From the NCBI GenBank assembly GCA_905203795.1, contig CAJKXG010000055.1, positions 1 to 7,570 on the forward strand: DNA of 7,570 nt, written 5' to 3'. Under the pieces are notes generated by a model. It made no database searches, had not been told where the DNA came from, and was given only the letters and a program-made list of their open reading frames with translations. The position numbers and the translations under genes were made by a program. Below, piece by piece: positions 1-6,121 of the stretch (the first letter of the stretch is position 1; every line of letters begins with the position of its first letter). Source of the DNA: an uncultured Oscillospiraceae bacterium (GTDB lineage Bacteria; Bacillota; Clostridia; Oscillospirales; Acutalibacteraceae).

Positions 1-1794
1 AACCGCCCGACACTGGTGCTGGCGCACAACAAAACCCTGGCCGCACAGCTTTGCAGCGAGTTCAAGGAATTTTTCCCGCACAACGCGGTGGAATATTTCG
101 TCTCCTATTATGATTATTATCAGCCGGAAGCATATATTCCCACAACCGACACCTATATCGAAAAAGATTCCGCCATCAATGACGAAATCGACAAGCTGCG
201 CCACTCGGCGACATCGGCGCTGTCCGAGCGACGGGATGTGATCATCGTGGCGAGCGTGTCCTGCATCTATTCGCTGGGCGACCCGATCGACTACCGCAGC
301 ATGGTCATTTCGCTGCGCCCGGGCATGACAAAATCGCGGGATGAGCTGCTCGCCAAGCTGGTGGAGTTGCAATATGAGCGCAACGACGTCAATTTCATCC
401 GCAACAAATTCCGTGTACGCGGCGATGTGGTGGAGATTTATCCGGCATACGCAGGCGAGAACATCATCCGCGTGGAATTTTTCGGCGACGAGATCGACCG
501 CATCAGCGAAGTGCGCGCGCTGACCGGCGAGGTGAAAGGGCAGTTACAGCACGTGGCGATTTATCCCGCGTCGCACTACATCGTACCGCCCGAAAAAATG
601 GAGCGCGCTCTGGCGGAGATCGAGCGTGAAATGCTGGAACGGGTGGAATATTTCAAGCAGGAAGGCAAGCTACTGGAAGCCCAGCGCATTTTGCAGCGCA
701 CGCGGTACGACATGGAAATGCTGCGCGAAATCGGCATCTGCAAAGGCATCGAAAACTATTCGCGCATTATGTCGGGACGCGCGCCCGGCTCTACCCCCTG
801 CACGCTGCTCGATTATTTCCCCGACGATTTTCTGCTGTTTGTGGACGAGTCACACGTGATGCTGCCGCAGGTGCGCGGCATGTACGGCGGCGACTACGGA
901 CGCAAGAAGAATCTGATCGATTACGGGTTTCGGCTGCCCAGCGCGTACGACAACCGCCCGCTGAATTTTGACGAGTTTTACGCGCATGTCGGACAGGCGA
1001 TCTTCGTCAGCGCCACGCCCGGAGAGTTTGAGCGCGAACACAGCGCGCAGATCGTCGAGCAGGTGATTCGCCCGACGGGACTGCTCGACCCGCAGGTGAC
1101 GGTCAAGCCGACCGAAGGGCAGATCGACGATCTGATGGAGGAAATCCGCGTGCGCGCCGCGCGCGGCGAACGCGTGCTGGTGACGACGCTCACCAAAAAA
1201 ATGGCGGAGGATCTGACCGATTTCTTCGACAATGCGGGGATTCGCGTGCGGTACATGCACCACGACGTGGACACCATGGAACGCATGGAGATCATCCGCG
1301 ATCTGCGGTTGGGCGAGTTCGATGTGCTGATCGGCATTAACCTGCTGCGCGAGGGGTTGGATATTCCCGAGGTGTCGCTGGTGGCGATTCTCGACGCGGA
1401 CAAGGAAGGATTTCTGCGGTCGGAAACGTCGTTGATCCAGACCATCGGGCGCGCGGCGCGCAACGCGGACGGGCAGGTCATCATGTACGCGGACGAGGTG
1501 ACGCCGTCGATGGAGCGCGCCATCAGCGAGACGGAACGGCGGCGCGGCATCCAGATGGCGTACAACGAGGCGCACGGCATCACGCCGACCACCATCGTCA
1601 AGGATGTGCGCGATGTGCTGGAAATTTCCGGCAGCGGCAAGAAGGCGAAGGCAGCGTCCGCGAAGCAGATGTCCCGTGCCGAAAAGATGAAGCTGATCGA
1701 GGAACTGACCAAGGAAATGCGCGCGGCGGCAAAACTGCTGGAATTCGAGCACGCCGCCTATCTGCGCGATCGAATCGAAGAACTGAAAAAGTAG
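1..1794 (+). CDS. uvrB: UvrB, excinuclease ABC subunit B (5' end cut by window)
   Basis: UvrB is the DNA-damage verification subunit of bacterial nucleotide excision repair. UvrA loads it, it uses a cryptic helicase to open the lesion site, and it then recruits UvrC for incision. The frame is open from base 1 ([10 protein letters not shown]...), so this is a truncated copy. Comparison with ~660-residue family members suggests that only the first ~50-70 residues, including the Walker A loop, lie outside the window. Of the 597 visible residues, 31-45 hold the tyrosine-rich beta-hairpin ([14 protein letters not shown]) that clamps DNA. The Walker B/DEAD-type box is D282-E-S-H. The SAT motif is at 337-339. 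[12 protein letters not shown] is helicase motif V, and QTIGRAARN (from 480) is the arginine-finger motif VI. Residues ~560-597 form the UVR domain that contacts UvrC. All expected blocks are intact. The gene ends 8 nt before a strong terminator and converges on the proS operon. Identification is secure. Confidence 0.98.
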   Translation, partial: NRPTLVLAHNKTLAAQLCSEFKEFFPHNAVEYFVSYYDYYQPEAYIPTTDTYIEKDSAINDEIDKLRHSATSALSERRDVIIVASVSCIYSLGDPIDYRSMVISLRPGMTKSRDELLAKLVELQYERNDVNFIRNKFRVRGDVVEIYPAYAGENIIRVEFFGDEIDRISEVRALTGEVKGQLQHVAIYPASHYIVPPEKMERALAEIEREMLERVEYFKQEGKLLEAQRILQRTRYDMEMLREIGICKGIENYSRIMSGRAPGSTPCTLLDYFPDDFLLFVDESHVMLPQVRGMYGGDYGRKKNLIDYGFRLPSAYDNRPLNFDEFYAHVGQAIFVSATPGEFEREHSAQIVEQVIRPTGLLDPQVTVKPTEGQIDDLMEEIRVRAARGERVLVTTLTKKMAEDLTDFFDNAGIRVRYMHHDVDTMERMEIIRDLRLGEFDVLIGINLLREGLDIPEVSLVAILDADKEGFLRSETSLIQTIGRAARNADGQVIMYADEVTPSMERAISETERRRGIQMAYNEAHGITPTTIVKDVRDVLEISGSGKKAKAASAKQMSRAEKMKLIEELTKEMRAAAKLLEFEHAAYLRDRIEELKK

Positions 1795-1801
1795 AAAAGC
1801 A

Positions 1802-1841
1802 AAAAGCGCACAAGCTTCTTATACGAAGCTTGTGCGCTTTT
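1802..1841. terminator. Bidirectional intrinsic terminator between convergent uvrB and the proS-cyclophilin operon
   Basis: A perfect 17-bp inverted repeat (1802-1818 with 1825-1841) encloses a 6-nt loop (TTATAC). The stem arms begin and end in AAAA/TTTT. Each strand therefore has a GC-containing hairpin followed by a T-run, with further T-rich sequence beyond it on both sides. It lies 8 nt after the uvrB stop and 10 nt beyond the stop of the lipoprotein cyclophilin, so one element probably ends both transcripts. Confidence 0.93.
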
Positions 1842-1850
1842 ACTATTTTC

Positions 1851-2807
1851 TTATTCTGCGTGATACGTGGTAACTTCCGCCGTTTTGATCACGACGTCCT
1901 CTACCGGCTTATCTTTATCATTTGTCTCGACGGCGGCGATTTTGTCCACCACATCCATGCCCTTGAACACCTGTCCGAACACGGTGTGTCCGCCGTAATC
2001 GCGCCACGCGCCGTCCAGCGTCAGGTTGCCGCCGTTCTTTTGATACAGCGACCACACCTCATCCGGCACCGCGCTCGGAATCGGCGCGAGATAATACTGC
2101 GAATGGAAAAATGTCTCCCACGAGTCAAACAGCGAAGCAATGTCCTGCTGATTGGCTTCGTAATACTGCTTATAATAGGAAAGCGCTTTGGAGTAGTTTT
2201 TCTCGTAACTCTCTGCCTGCGATTCCGCCGCTTCTTTGGTCATCGAGCAGGAAGTCGCCTGATTGATGAAGAACTGGCTGGAATTGGTGGCTGCCACGCC
2301 GGTGTTTGCCATCGCCAACGAACCGCGCAGATTGAGCAATTTAGCGTTATACTCATCCTCAAACGTACCGCCCCACATGCTTTCGCCGCCGGTGCCCGTG
2401 CCCTTGGGATCGCCGCCTTGGATCATGAAATCCTGTATCACGCGGTGGAAGGTCACGCCGTTATAATAGCCGCGTTCGATCAGCGTGGTGAAATTTTTCA
2501 CCGTTTTGGGCGCACCCTCCGGAAACAGACGGATGTAGATATCGCCGTAATTGGTGTGCAGGATCGCGATCTGCTCCCCATCCGCCGGCTCTTCCAACTG
2601 AAATCCGTACGCCTTGTCCGCATACGCATCGGTGGTCTTATTGGGAACCGGCTCGACATACGCCACATCTTGACTGCTTGTCGTGGAAGTCGTATCGGAC
2701 GAACCGGACGATGTGCTTGAAGACGGGACCTTGCTGCAACCGGTAGACAGCGCCAGCATACAGAGCGCCGCCAACCCCGCGAGCAAACGAATGTGTTGTT
2801 TTTTCAT
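1851..2807 (-). CDS. Cyclophilin-type peptidyl-prolyl isomerase, predicted lipoprotein
   Basis: A 318-residue cyclophilin-fold cis-trans prolyl isomerase, predicted to act outside the membrane as a lipoprotein foldase. Residues 1-23 are a lipoprotein signal: KK, a hydrophobic stretch, then LSTGC with Cys24 as the lipidation site. A Ser/Thr-rich spacer follows (~29-46). The cyclophilin domain spans ~78-316. The catalytic set is visible: [15 protein letters not shown] with Arg122, Phe127, Met128 and Gln130; SQFF (Phe179/Phe180); and His274 in GGHTVFGQVF. Between SQFF and His274 is a ~90-residue, Tyr- and Gln-rich, probably helical insertion (182-273). The loop there is far shorter in canonical cyclophilins. 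The ATG has an AAAGGA Shine-Dalgarno with a 7-nt spacer. The gene starts 15 nt after the preceding cyclophilin and is the last of three genes in the operon. The family call is firm; the substrate is unknown. Extracellular foldase is an inference from the signal peptide. Confidence 0.93.
   Translation of the reverse strand: MKKQHIRLLAGLAALCMLALSTGCSKVPSSSTSSGSSDTTSTTSSQDVAYVEPVPNKTTDAYADKAYGFQLEEPADGEQIAILHTNYGDIYIRLFPEGAPKTVKNFTTLIERGYYNGVTFHRVIQDFMIQGGDPKGTGTGGESMWGGTFEDEYNAKLLNLRGSLAMANTGVAATNSSQFFINQATSCSMTKEAAESQAESYEKNYSKALSYYKQYYEANQQDIASLFDSWETFFHSQYYLAPIPSAVPDEVWSLYQKNGGNLTLDGAWRDYGGHTVFGQVFKGMDVVDKIAAVETNDKDKPVEDVVIKTAEVTTYHAE
2407..2434 (-). repeat. 28-bp identical block shared by the tandem cyclophilins (copy 1)
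   Basis: This 28-bp block, encoding the catalytic DFMIQGGDP region, is identical to 3217-3244 in the neighbouring gene, 810 bp away. The following bases (CGCGGTGGAA) also match. It marks the two genes as paralogues from a tandem duplication, or kept alike by gene conversion, and could support recombination between them. Confidence 0.8.
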
Positions 2808-2822
2808 CGTTTTATCCTTTCT

Positions 2823-3419
2823 TTACGCCACGGTTGTAATGTCGATCGAGAGAATGCACACATCCTCAACCGGCGCGTCCCGACGATCGGTTTTCACCGC
2901 CGCGATCGCATCGACGACATCCATGCCGTCGCACACCTGCCCAAACACCGTGTGGTGGAAATCGAGATGCGGCGTACCGCCGAGCTTCGCATAGTTTTCC
3001 TCCGCCTCTTCGGGGAAATAGTCGCGCAGACCCTTCATCTGCGCCAGCAACTGGGCGGGAACACGGTCGCACTGCACAATGAAAAACTGGCTGCCGTTGG
3101 TGTTCGGACCGGCATTCGCCATGGACAGCGCGCCGCGATAGTTGCGCAGTTCTACATCGAATTCATCCTCGAAGCTGTCGCCCCAGATGCTTTCGCCGCC
3201 GGTGCCGTTGCCGAGCGGATCGCCGCCTTGGATCATGAAATCCTTGATCACGCGGTGGAATTTCAGCCCGTCGTAATAGCCGTTTTTGGCGTGAGTGGTG
3301 AAATTCTCCACCGTTTTGGGCGTTTTATCGGGAAACAGACGGATGGTGATATCCCCCATGGTCGTGTGCATCACGGCGACAGTGTCGCCTTTTGCCGGAC
3401 GGTCTAATTGATGAAACAT
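2823..3419 (-). CDS. Cyclophilin-type peptidyl-prolyl isomerase, predicted cytosolic
   Basis: A 198-residue cyclophilin, catalysing cis-trans isomerisation of Xaa-Pro bonds. It has no signal peptide or membrane segment, so it is presumably cytosolic. Active-site blocks are intact: [15 protein letters not shown] with Arg56, Phe61, Met62 and Gln64; GSQFF (Phe112/Phe113); and His156 in HHTVFGQV. A ~38-residue insertion (117-154, charged, containing [16 protein letters not shown]) lies at the same point as the longer insertion in the lipoprotein paralogue. The ATG start is supported by AAGGAG at 3428-3433 with an 8-nt spacer. It sits 18 nt after the proS stop and 15 nt before the lipoprotein gene, so the three are almost certainly co-transcribed. 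It shares a 28-bp identical DNA stretch with its neighbour over the catalytic motif, which supports tandem duplication. Often annotated simply as peptidylprolyl isomerase; I do not assign a symbol. Confidence 0.94.
   Translation of the reverse strand: MFHQLDRPAKGDTVAVMHTTMGDITIRLFPDKTPKTVENFTTHAKNGYYDGLKFHRVIKDFMIQGGDPLGNGTGGESIWGDSFEDEFDVELRNYRGALSMANAGPNTNGSQFFIVQCDRVPAQLLAQMKGLRDYFPEEAEENYAKLGGTPHLDFHHTVFGQVCDGMDVVDAIAAVKTDRRDAPVEDVCILSIDITTVA
3217..3244 (-). repeat. 28-bp identical block shared by the tandem cyclophilins (copy 2)
   Basis: Partner of the block at 2407-2434, in direct orientation, inside the cytosolic-type cyclophilin gene. Recombination between the copies would delete about 810 bp and fuse the N-terminus of this gene to the C-terminal half of the lipoprotein gene, giving an in-frame cytosolic protein with the longer insertion. 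Confidence 0.8.
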
Positions 3420-3437
3420 CGTTTTCGCTCCTTACTA

Positions 3438-4883
3438 TTAATACGCCTTGCCCCAGAGCACCATGTGCTTCGCTTTTTTGCCGCAGCAGACGCAGGTATC
3501 GCTCAGTTCTTCCTGCTCCAGCGGGATGCAGCGCGAGCCGACGCCGGTCACTTCCTTGACCTTGTCCTCGCAGGCTTCGTCGCCGCACCACATGGCCTTG
3601 ATAAAGCCGTCGCCGTTTTGCTCCAGCACCGCCGTGATCTCGTCCATCGAGCGGCAGGCGTACGTGCGGCGTTCACGGTTGGCAAGCGCGTTCGCATACA
3701 TGCCGTCGCGCACCTCACGCAGCTTCTGCTCCACGGCTTCCGCCAGATGATCCAGCGACACCACCGTTTTTTCGCGGTTGTGACGCGTCACCAGCACACA
3801 CTGGTTTGCCGCGATATCCTTCGGTCCCAGCTCGACGCGCAGCGGTACGCCCTTCATCTCGTACTCGCTGAACTTCCAGCCCGCGCTGTTGTCGCTGTCG
3901 TCCAGCTTGACGCGGAACTTCTCCGCCAGCGCCGCCTGCACCTCGCGCGCTTTGTCCAGCACGCCCTCTTTGTGTTGGGCGATGGGCAGGATGACCACTT
4001 GGATGGGCGCGACAGCGGGCGGCAGCACCAGACCGTTGTCGTCGCCGTGGGTCATGATGATCGCACCGATCAGCCGCGTGGTCATTCCCCACGAGGTCTG
4101 GTGCGGGTATTTCAGTTGGTTGTCGCGGTCGGTAAACTGAATGTCGAACGCACGCGCAAATCCGTCGCCAAAATAGTGCGACGTACCCGCCTGCAACGCC
4201 TTGCCGTCGTGCATCAGCGCTTCGATGGCGTAGGTCGCCACCGCGCCGGCGAACTTGTCGCTTTCGGTCTTGCGTCCCTTCACCACGGGGATCGCCAGCT
4301 CCCGCTCGCAGAAGTCGGCATACACGCCGAGCATGCGTTCGGTCTCCTCGATCGCCTCCTCGGCGGTCGCGTGGATCGTATGCCCCTCCTGCCACAGGAA
4401 TTCGCGCGAACGCAGGAACGGACGGGTGGTCTTTTCCCAGCGCACCACGCTCACCCACTGGTTATACAGCTTGGGCAGATCGCGATAGGAGTGCACAATA
4501 TTGGCATAGTGCTCGCAGAACAGCGTTTCGCTGGTCGGGCGCACACACAGGCGTTCCTCCAGCTTTTCGTTGCCGCCGTGCGTCACCCACGCCACTTCGG
4601 GCGCGAAGCCCTCGACATGATCCTTTTCCTTTTCCAGCAGGCTTTCGGGGATGAACATGGGCATACACACATTTTCGTGACCGGTCTTTTTAAACCGATC
4701 ATCCAGCAGACGCTGGATATTTTCCCAGATCGCATAGCCGTACGGACGGATGACCATGCAACCCTTGACACTGGTATATTCAATCAATTCCGCTTTTTTG
4801 ACGATATCGGTGTACCATTTTGCAAAATCCACGTCCATCGACGTGATGGCGTCCACCATTTTTTTGTTGCCGTTTTCTGCCAT
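3438..4883 (-). CDS. proS: Prolyl-tRNA synthetase, short archaeal/eukaryotic-like type (ProS type 3)
   Basis: Charges tRNA-Pro with proline in the cytoplasm. It is a 481-residue class II synthetase from the chosen ATG. Motif 1 lies around 48-68. The proline-recognition TSE loop is R-P-T-S-E at 115-119. Motif 2 is [20 protein letters not shown] at 148-167, and motif 3 includes TTR at 268-270 plus [10 protein letters not shown] at 280-289. The anticodon-binding domain runs ~293-395. The C-terminal domain carries a probable C4 zinc site (C433-x4-C438 and C464/C466/C467), and the chain ends in Tyr481, a hallmark of the type without the bacterial INS editing domain. The frame stays open upstream to a TTG at 4952, but that stretch contains the promoter, so the ATG at 4883 (MAENGNKK) is preferred. 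Its Shine-Dalgarno (AAAGGA) is 13 nt away, which is longer than usual. First gene of the operon with two cyclophilins. Confidence 0.96.
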   Translation of the reverse strand: MAENGNKKMVDAITSMDVDFAKWYTDIVKKAELIEYTSVKGCMVIRPYGYAIWENIQRLLDDRFKKTGHENVCMPMFIPESLLEKEKDHVEGFAPEVAWVTHGGNEKLEERLCVRPTSETLFCEHYANIVHSYRDLPKLYNQWVSVVRWEKTTRPFLRSREFLWQEGHTIHATAEEAIEETERMLGVYADFCERELAIPVVKGRKTESDKFAGAVATYAIEALMHDGKALQAGTSHYFGDGFARAFDIQFTDRDNQLKYPHQTSWGMTTRLIGAIIMTHGDDNGLVLPPAVAPIQVVILPIAQHKEGVLDKAREVQAALAEKFRVKLDDSDNSAGWKFSEYEMKGVPLRVELGPKDIAANQCVLVTRHNREKTVVSLDHLAEAVEQKLREVRDGMYANALANRERRTYACRSMDEITAVLEQNGDGFIKAMWCGDEACEDKVKEVTGVGSRCIPLEQEELSDTCVCCGKKAKHMVLWGKAY

Positions 4884-4923
4884 AATGCGCAAACATTCCT
4901 TTCTTTTGCAGCCATATACCGCT

Positions 4924-4952
4924 ATCTTATCAGATTCCACCGTATTTTTCAA
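4924..4952 (-). promoter_or_regulatory. Sigma-A promoter of the proS-cyclophilin operon
   Basis: On the minus strand, -35 TTGAAA (4947-4952, 5 of 6 consensus) is followed by a 17-bp spacer (4930-4946) and -10 TAAGAT (4924-4929, 4 of 6). A TG one base upstream of the -10 makes it an extended -10 (TGATAAGAT). Predicted transcription start is near 4917, giving a ~34-nt leader before the proS ATG. The position rules out the longer proS reading frame, because the promoter would lie inside it. Confidence 0.78.
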
Positions 4953-4962
4953 CCTTTATTTG

Positions 4963-5005
4963 CAAAAAAGCAAGCGCCGTCGGGCAAGATTCCCCAAACG
5001 GCGTT
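4963..5005 (-). terminator. Probable intrinsic terminator of the flavodoxin-fold gene
   Basis: Read on the minus strand just after the stop at 5012-5014. The arms 4998-5005 and 4973-4980 pair as AACGCCGT/ACGGCGCT (one G-U), with an internal GGG/CCC that can extend the stem. A T-rich tail (CTTGCTTTTTT, down to 4964) follows. The stem is imperfect and its tail ends 11 nt before the proS -35 box, so the two transcription units are packed tightly. Confidence 0.62.
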
Positions 5006-5011
5006 GACCGC

Positions 5012-5536
5012 TCATCGTATGTATTCCAGCAGCGGCTGCAAATACCGCTTATCCGTCCAGTCGCAGGTTTGTCCGACAGCGCTCATCAGCGCCCGCTGCC
5101 ACGGCGCATAGGTGGCGGGATCCTGTTTGGCAACCGCTTTTTGCAGCAGCTTGCAAAGTGTTCTGTCCTTGAACGACATAGCGTCTTCGTTCCATGCGCC
5201 GCGACAATAGAACAACGGGATATGCGCCAGTTCCCCCTGCATATTGTGCTCCCGCACTTCGCGGACAGCCTGCTCCTCATACGGAGAAGCACCCACGCAA
5301 AACACCGCGATCTTCTTATCCCGCAGCGCCGCCATATTCTTTTTCAAAAATGCAAGTCCCGCAATGCCGGACGCATAAATGCCGCCGCCCAACACCACGG
5401 TATCATACGCCCGCACCTGCCGACAATCGGCTTTGGCGGTTTCCACACAGTCGAAACCCGTCTCTTCGGCAAGCCAAGCGGCGTATCGGGCAGTAGCGCC
5501 GTATTTGGAACGATACAAAATAATCCCTTTCGGCAT
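5012..5536 (-). CDS. Flavodoxin-fold protein (HemG/Flavodoxin_5-like)
   Basis: A 174-residue single-domain flavodoxin-fold protein, expected to bind FMN and carry electrons or act as a small oxidoreductase. The N-terminal strand and phosphate-binding loop are GIILYRSKYGATAR (4-17), the family's FMN-phosphate site. The second cofactor loop is VVLGGGIYASGIAG (47-60), a pattern I associate with the protoporphyrinogen-oxidase-like (HemG) flavodoxin group. The third is FCVGASPY (79-86). There is no signal peptide or membrane helix. No heme-biosynthesis gene is nearby, so calling it HemG would be unsupported. The partner is unknown. Two ATGs lie close together. The excellent AGGAGG (5545-5550) is only 2 nt from the one at 5542 but 8 nt from the one at 5536, so I start at 5536 (MPKGIILY). 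It has its own promoter (5567-5595) and terminator (4963-5005), and so appears monocistronic. Confidence 0.87.
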   Translation of the reverse strand: MPKGIILYRSKYGATARYAAWLAEETGFDCVETAKADCRQVRAYDTVVLGGGIYASGIAGLAFLKKNMAALRDKKIAVFCVGASPYEEQAVREVREHNMQGELAHIPLFYCRGAWNEDAMSFKDRTLCKLLQKAVAKQDPATYAPWQRALMSAVGQTCDWTDKRYLQPLLEYIR

Positions 5537-5566
5537 GGACATTTCCTCCTATCTACGGATATCGCC

Positions 5567-5595
5567 ATTTTACCAAAACAAACGGCGTTTGGCAA
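5567..5595 (-). promoter_or_regulatory. Strong sigma-A promoter of the flavodoxin-fold gene
   Basis: Minus strand: -35 TTGCCA (5590-5595, 5 of 6), 17-bp spacer (5573-5589), -10 TAAAAT (5567-5572, 5 of 6) with TGG directly before it (extended -10). The start would be near 5560, leaving a ~24-nt leader that contains AGGAGG. This is the best consensus promoter in the window. Its -35 box lies 5 bp from the preceding terminator. Confidence 0.82.
5579..5591. promoter_or_regulatory. Candidate operator palindrome in the flavodoxin promoter
   Basis: CAAACG-G-CGTTTG is a perfect 6+1+6 palindrome. It occupies most of the -35/-10 spacer and the last two bases of the -35 box of the flavodoxin-gene promoter. 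A dimeric repressor bound here would block RNA polymerase. I do not recognise the half-site as that of a named regulator, and no regulator gene is adjacent. Confidence 0.45.
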
Positions 5596-5600
5596 CTTCA

Positions 5601-5640
5601 AAAACAGACCGCAGCGGTTTGACCCGTCGCGGTCTGTTTT
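5601..5640 (-). terminator. Intrinsic terminator of the 83-residue protein gene
   Basis: A perfect 12-bp inverted repeat, AAAACAGACCGC (5601-5612) with GCGGTCTGTTTT (5629-5640). After an A/C mismatch it continues as four more pairs (5614-5617 with 5624-5627), closing a 6-nt loop. On the minus strand it begins 8 nt after the stop of the small gene and ends in TTTT. It is symmetrical enough to work in both directions. Confidence 0.9.
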
Positions 5641-5648
5641 GTCATGCA

Positions 5649-5900
5649 TCAAAGATCGAAATATTCACCGACATCCGTTTTGTCGTTATACTGCTTGCGC
5701 ACACGGATAAGCACAGAACCGTCTGGCTGTTCCGTTTCTTCGGTGATCCGATAACGGGTGTGCGTCTTTTCCAGCGTTGCCTTGTATTTCTCCGCTTCCT
5801 CATGGTTCAACGCGGCAACACGGTCTTTTGTGAAACCGAAATCCTCTTTCTGCTGGAAAACAAGCGTTTGAAAGATGCACGCGGCTTTGACACGTTTCAT
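5649..5900 (-). CDS. Small conserved-looking hypothetical protein, 83 residues
   Basis: Not recognised as a named family. The protein (MKRVKAACIFQTLVF ... QYNDKTDVGEYFDL) is soluble, highly charged, and has no signal peptide, membrane segment or zinc motif. Residues ~1-18 form a basic start and then a strand-like stretch. Residues ~30-48 (LNHEEAEKYKATLEKTHTRY) look like an amphipathic helix. Residues ~49-70 look like a beta-hairpin (YRITEETEQPDGSVLIRVRKQY, with the turn at P-D-G). An alpha/beta fold with a two-stranded sheet is plausible, inferred from residue pattern only. The ATG at 5900 is chosen over an in-frame one at 5921 because GGAGG (5908-5912) stands 7 nt before it; from 5921 the Shine-Dalgarno would be inside the coding region. 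Strong translation signals, a dedicated promoter, a long leader and a terminator argue that it is a real, regulated gene. Confidence 0.8.
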   Translation of the reverse strand: MKRVKAACIFQTLVFQQKEDFGFTKDRVAALNHEEAEKYKATLEKTHTRYRITEETEQPDGSVLIRVRKQYNDKTDVGEYFDL

Positions 5901-6048
5901 ACTCCCACCTCCCTCTGACATCGACCGCGCGGCAACCGGTCAACGCCTGTAGTGCAGAGAGATGAAAGCGCGAAACGTCATCGTTTGTAAACCCCGAATG
6001 CCGTCGGGATCACAGGCGGCGATGCACTCTCTCGGTAATGTTCATTAC
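5901..6048 (-). promoter_or_regulatory. Long structured 5' leader, candidate cis-regulatory RNA
   Basis: A predicted ~148-nt untranslated leader between the promoter at 6055-6083 and the 83-residue gene. Local hairpins on the minus strand are 6010-5991 (7 bp, loop CGGCAT), 5986-5973 (5 bp, loop ATGA) and 5943-5921 (7 bp, 9-nt loop). Two long-range pairings cross: AGTGCA (6028-6023) with TGCACT (5956-5951), and CGCCTGT (6018-6012) with ACAGGCG (5950-5944). In addition, TCTCTCTG (5962-5955) can pair with CAGAGGGA (5917-5910), covering part of the Shine-Dalgarno. GAGAGAG (6033-6027) can compete for the same pyrimidine tract. I could not match it to any riboswitch or T-box consensus I know. The structures are read by eye, without energy calculation. 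Confidence 0.5.
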
Positions 6049-6050
6049 GG
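6033..6050. repeat. Inverted repeat at the predicted start of the leader transcript
   Basis: CGGTAATGTTCATTACGG is an imperfect palindrome (7 of 8 positions per arm around a central TT). It lies directly after the -10 box at 6055-6060, so it spans the expected start site. It could be an operator or a short 5' hairpin with a GAAC loop. It resembles a Zur-type CGTAAT...ATTACG site, but the arms are spaced wider than in that consensus, so no regulator is assigned. Confidence 0.4.
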
Positions 6051-6054
6051 GAAA

Positions 6055-6083
6055 AGTATACCATATTTTCCGCAAAAAAGCAA
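6055..6083 (-). promoter_or_regulatory. Extended -10 promoter for the leader and 83-residue gene
   Basis: Minus strand: -10 TATACT (6055-6060, 5 of 6) with TGG directly upstream (extended -10) and an A/T-rich spacer. A weak -35 TTGCTT (6078-6083, 3 of 6) sits at 17 bp. The extended -10 makes up for the poor -35. The start is predicted near 6048, well upstream of the gene at 5900. Confidence 0.68.
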
Positions 6084-6121
6084 GCGGCATCAAGCGAAAA
6101 AGTTTGTCGGAGCACACCGTT

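Noticed and set aside
850..1752. 300-codon open frame on the - strand within uvrB
   Set aside because: Antisense shadow of a conserved gene: low-complexity Arg/His-rich translation with no family resemblance.
1830..3407. Two open frames on the + strand (1830-2720 and 2793-3407) opposite the cyclophilins
   Set aside because: They are similar to each other only because the two cyclophilin genes on the other strand are paralogues.
4884..4923. T-box leader for proS
   Set aside because: The predicted leader is only ~34 nt, has no specifier stem and lacks the AGGGUGGNACCGCG-type box.
3408..5111. 567-codon open frame on the + strand, antisense to all of proS
   Set aside because: It mirrors proS codon by codon, is rich in His/Arg/Val as expected from a complementary shadow in GC-rich DNA, and has no recognisable domain. 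proS has every class II motif.
5012..5536. Assignment of the flavodoxin-fold gene as hemG
   Set aside because: The fold and loops fit, but there is no heme-pathway neighbour and no distinguishing residue I can cite; only the general family is supported.
5069..5918. Overlapping + strand frames of 213 and 179 codons
   Set aside because: They run across the flavodoxin gene, a promoter, a terminator and the small gene, all well supported on the other strand. Their translations have no domain character.
5901..6048. Known riboswitch, T-box, tRNA or 6S-type RNA in the long leader
   Set aside because: By eye I found none of the core motifs I know (T-box, TPP, SAM, FMN, cobalamin, glycine, THF, ZTP, fluoride). 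An Rfam scan could overturn this.
5921..6121. Mobile element or CRISPR remnant in the largest intergenic region
   Set aside because: The repeats are single inverted or crossing pairs, not regular spacer-repeat units. No terminal inverted repeats, target duplications or transposase fragments are visible.
6061..6121. Intrinsic terminator for the dockerin gene
   Set aside because: T-runs are present, but the only hairpin near them (CCGC/GCGG at 6070-6087) is 4 bp and encloses the T-run; the CGCTTG repeats are direct, not inverted.
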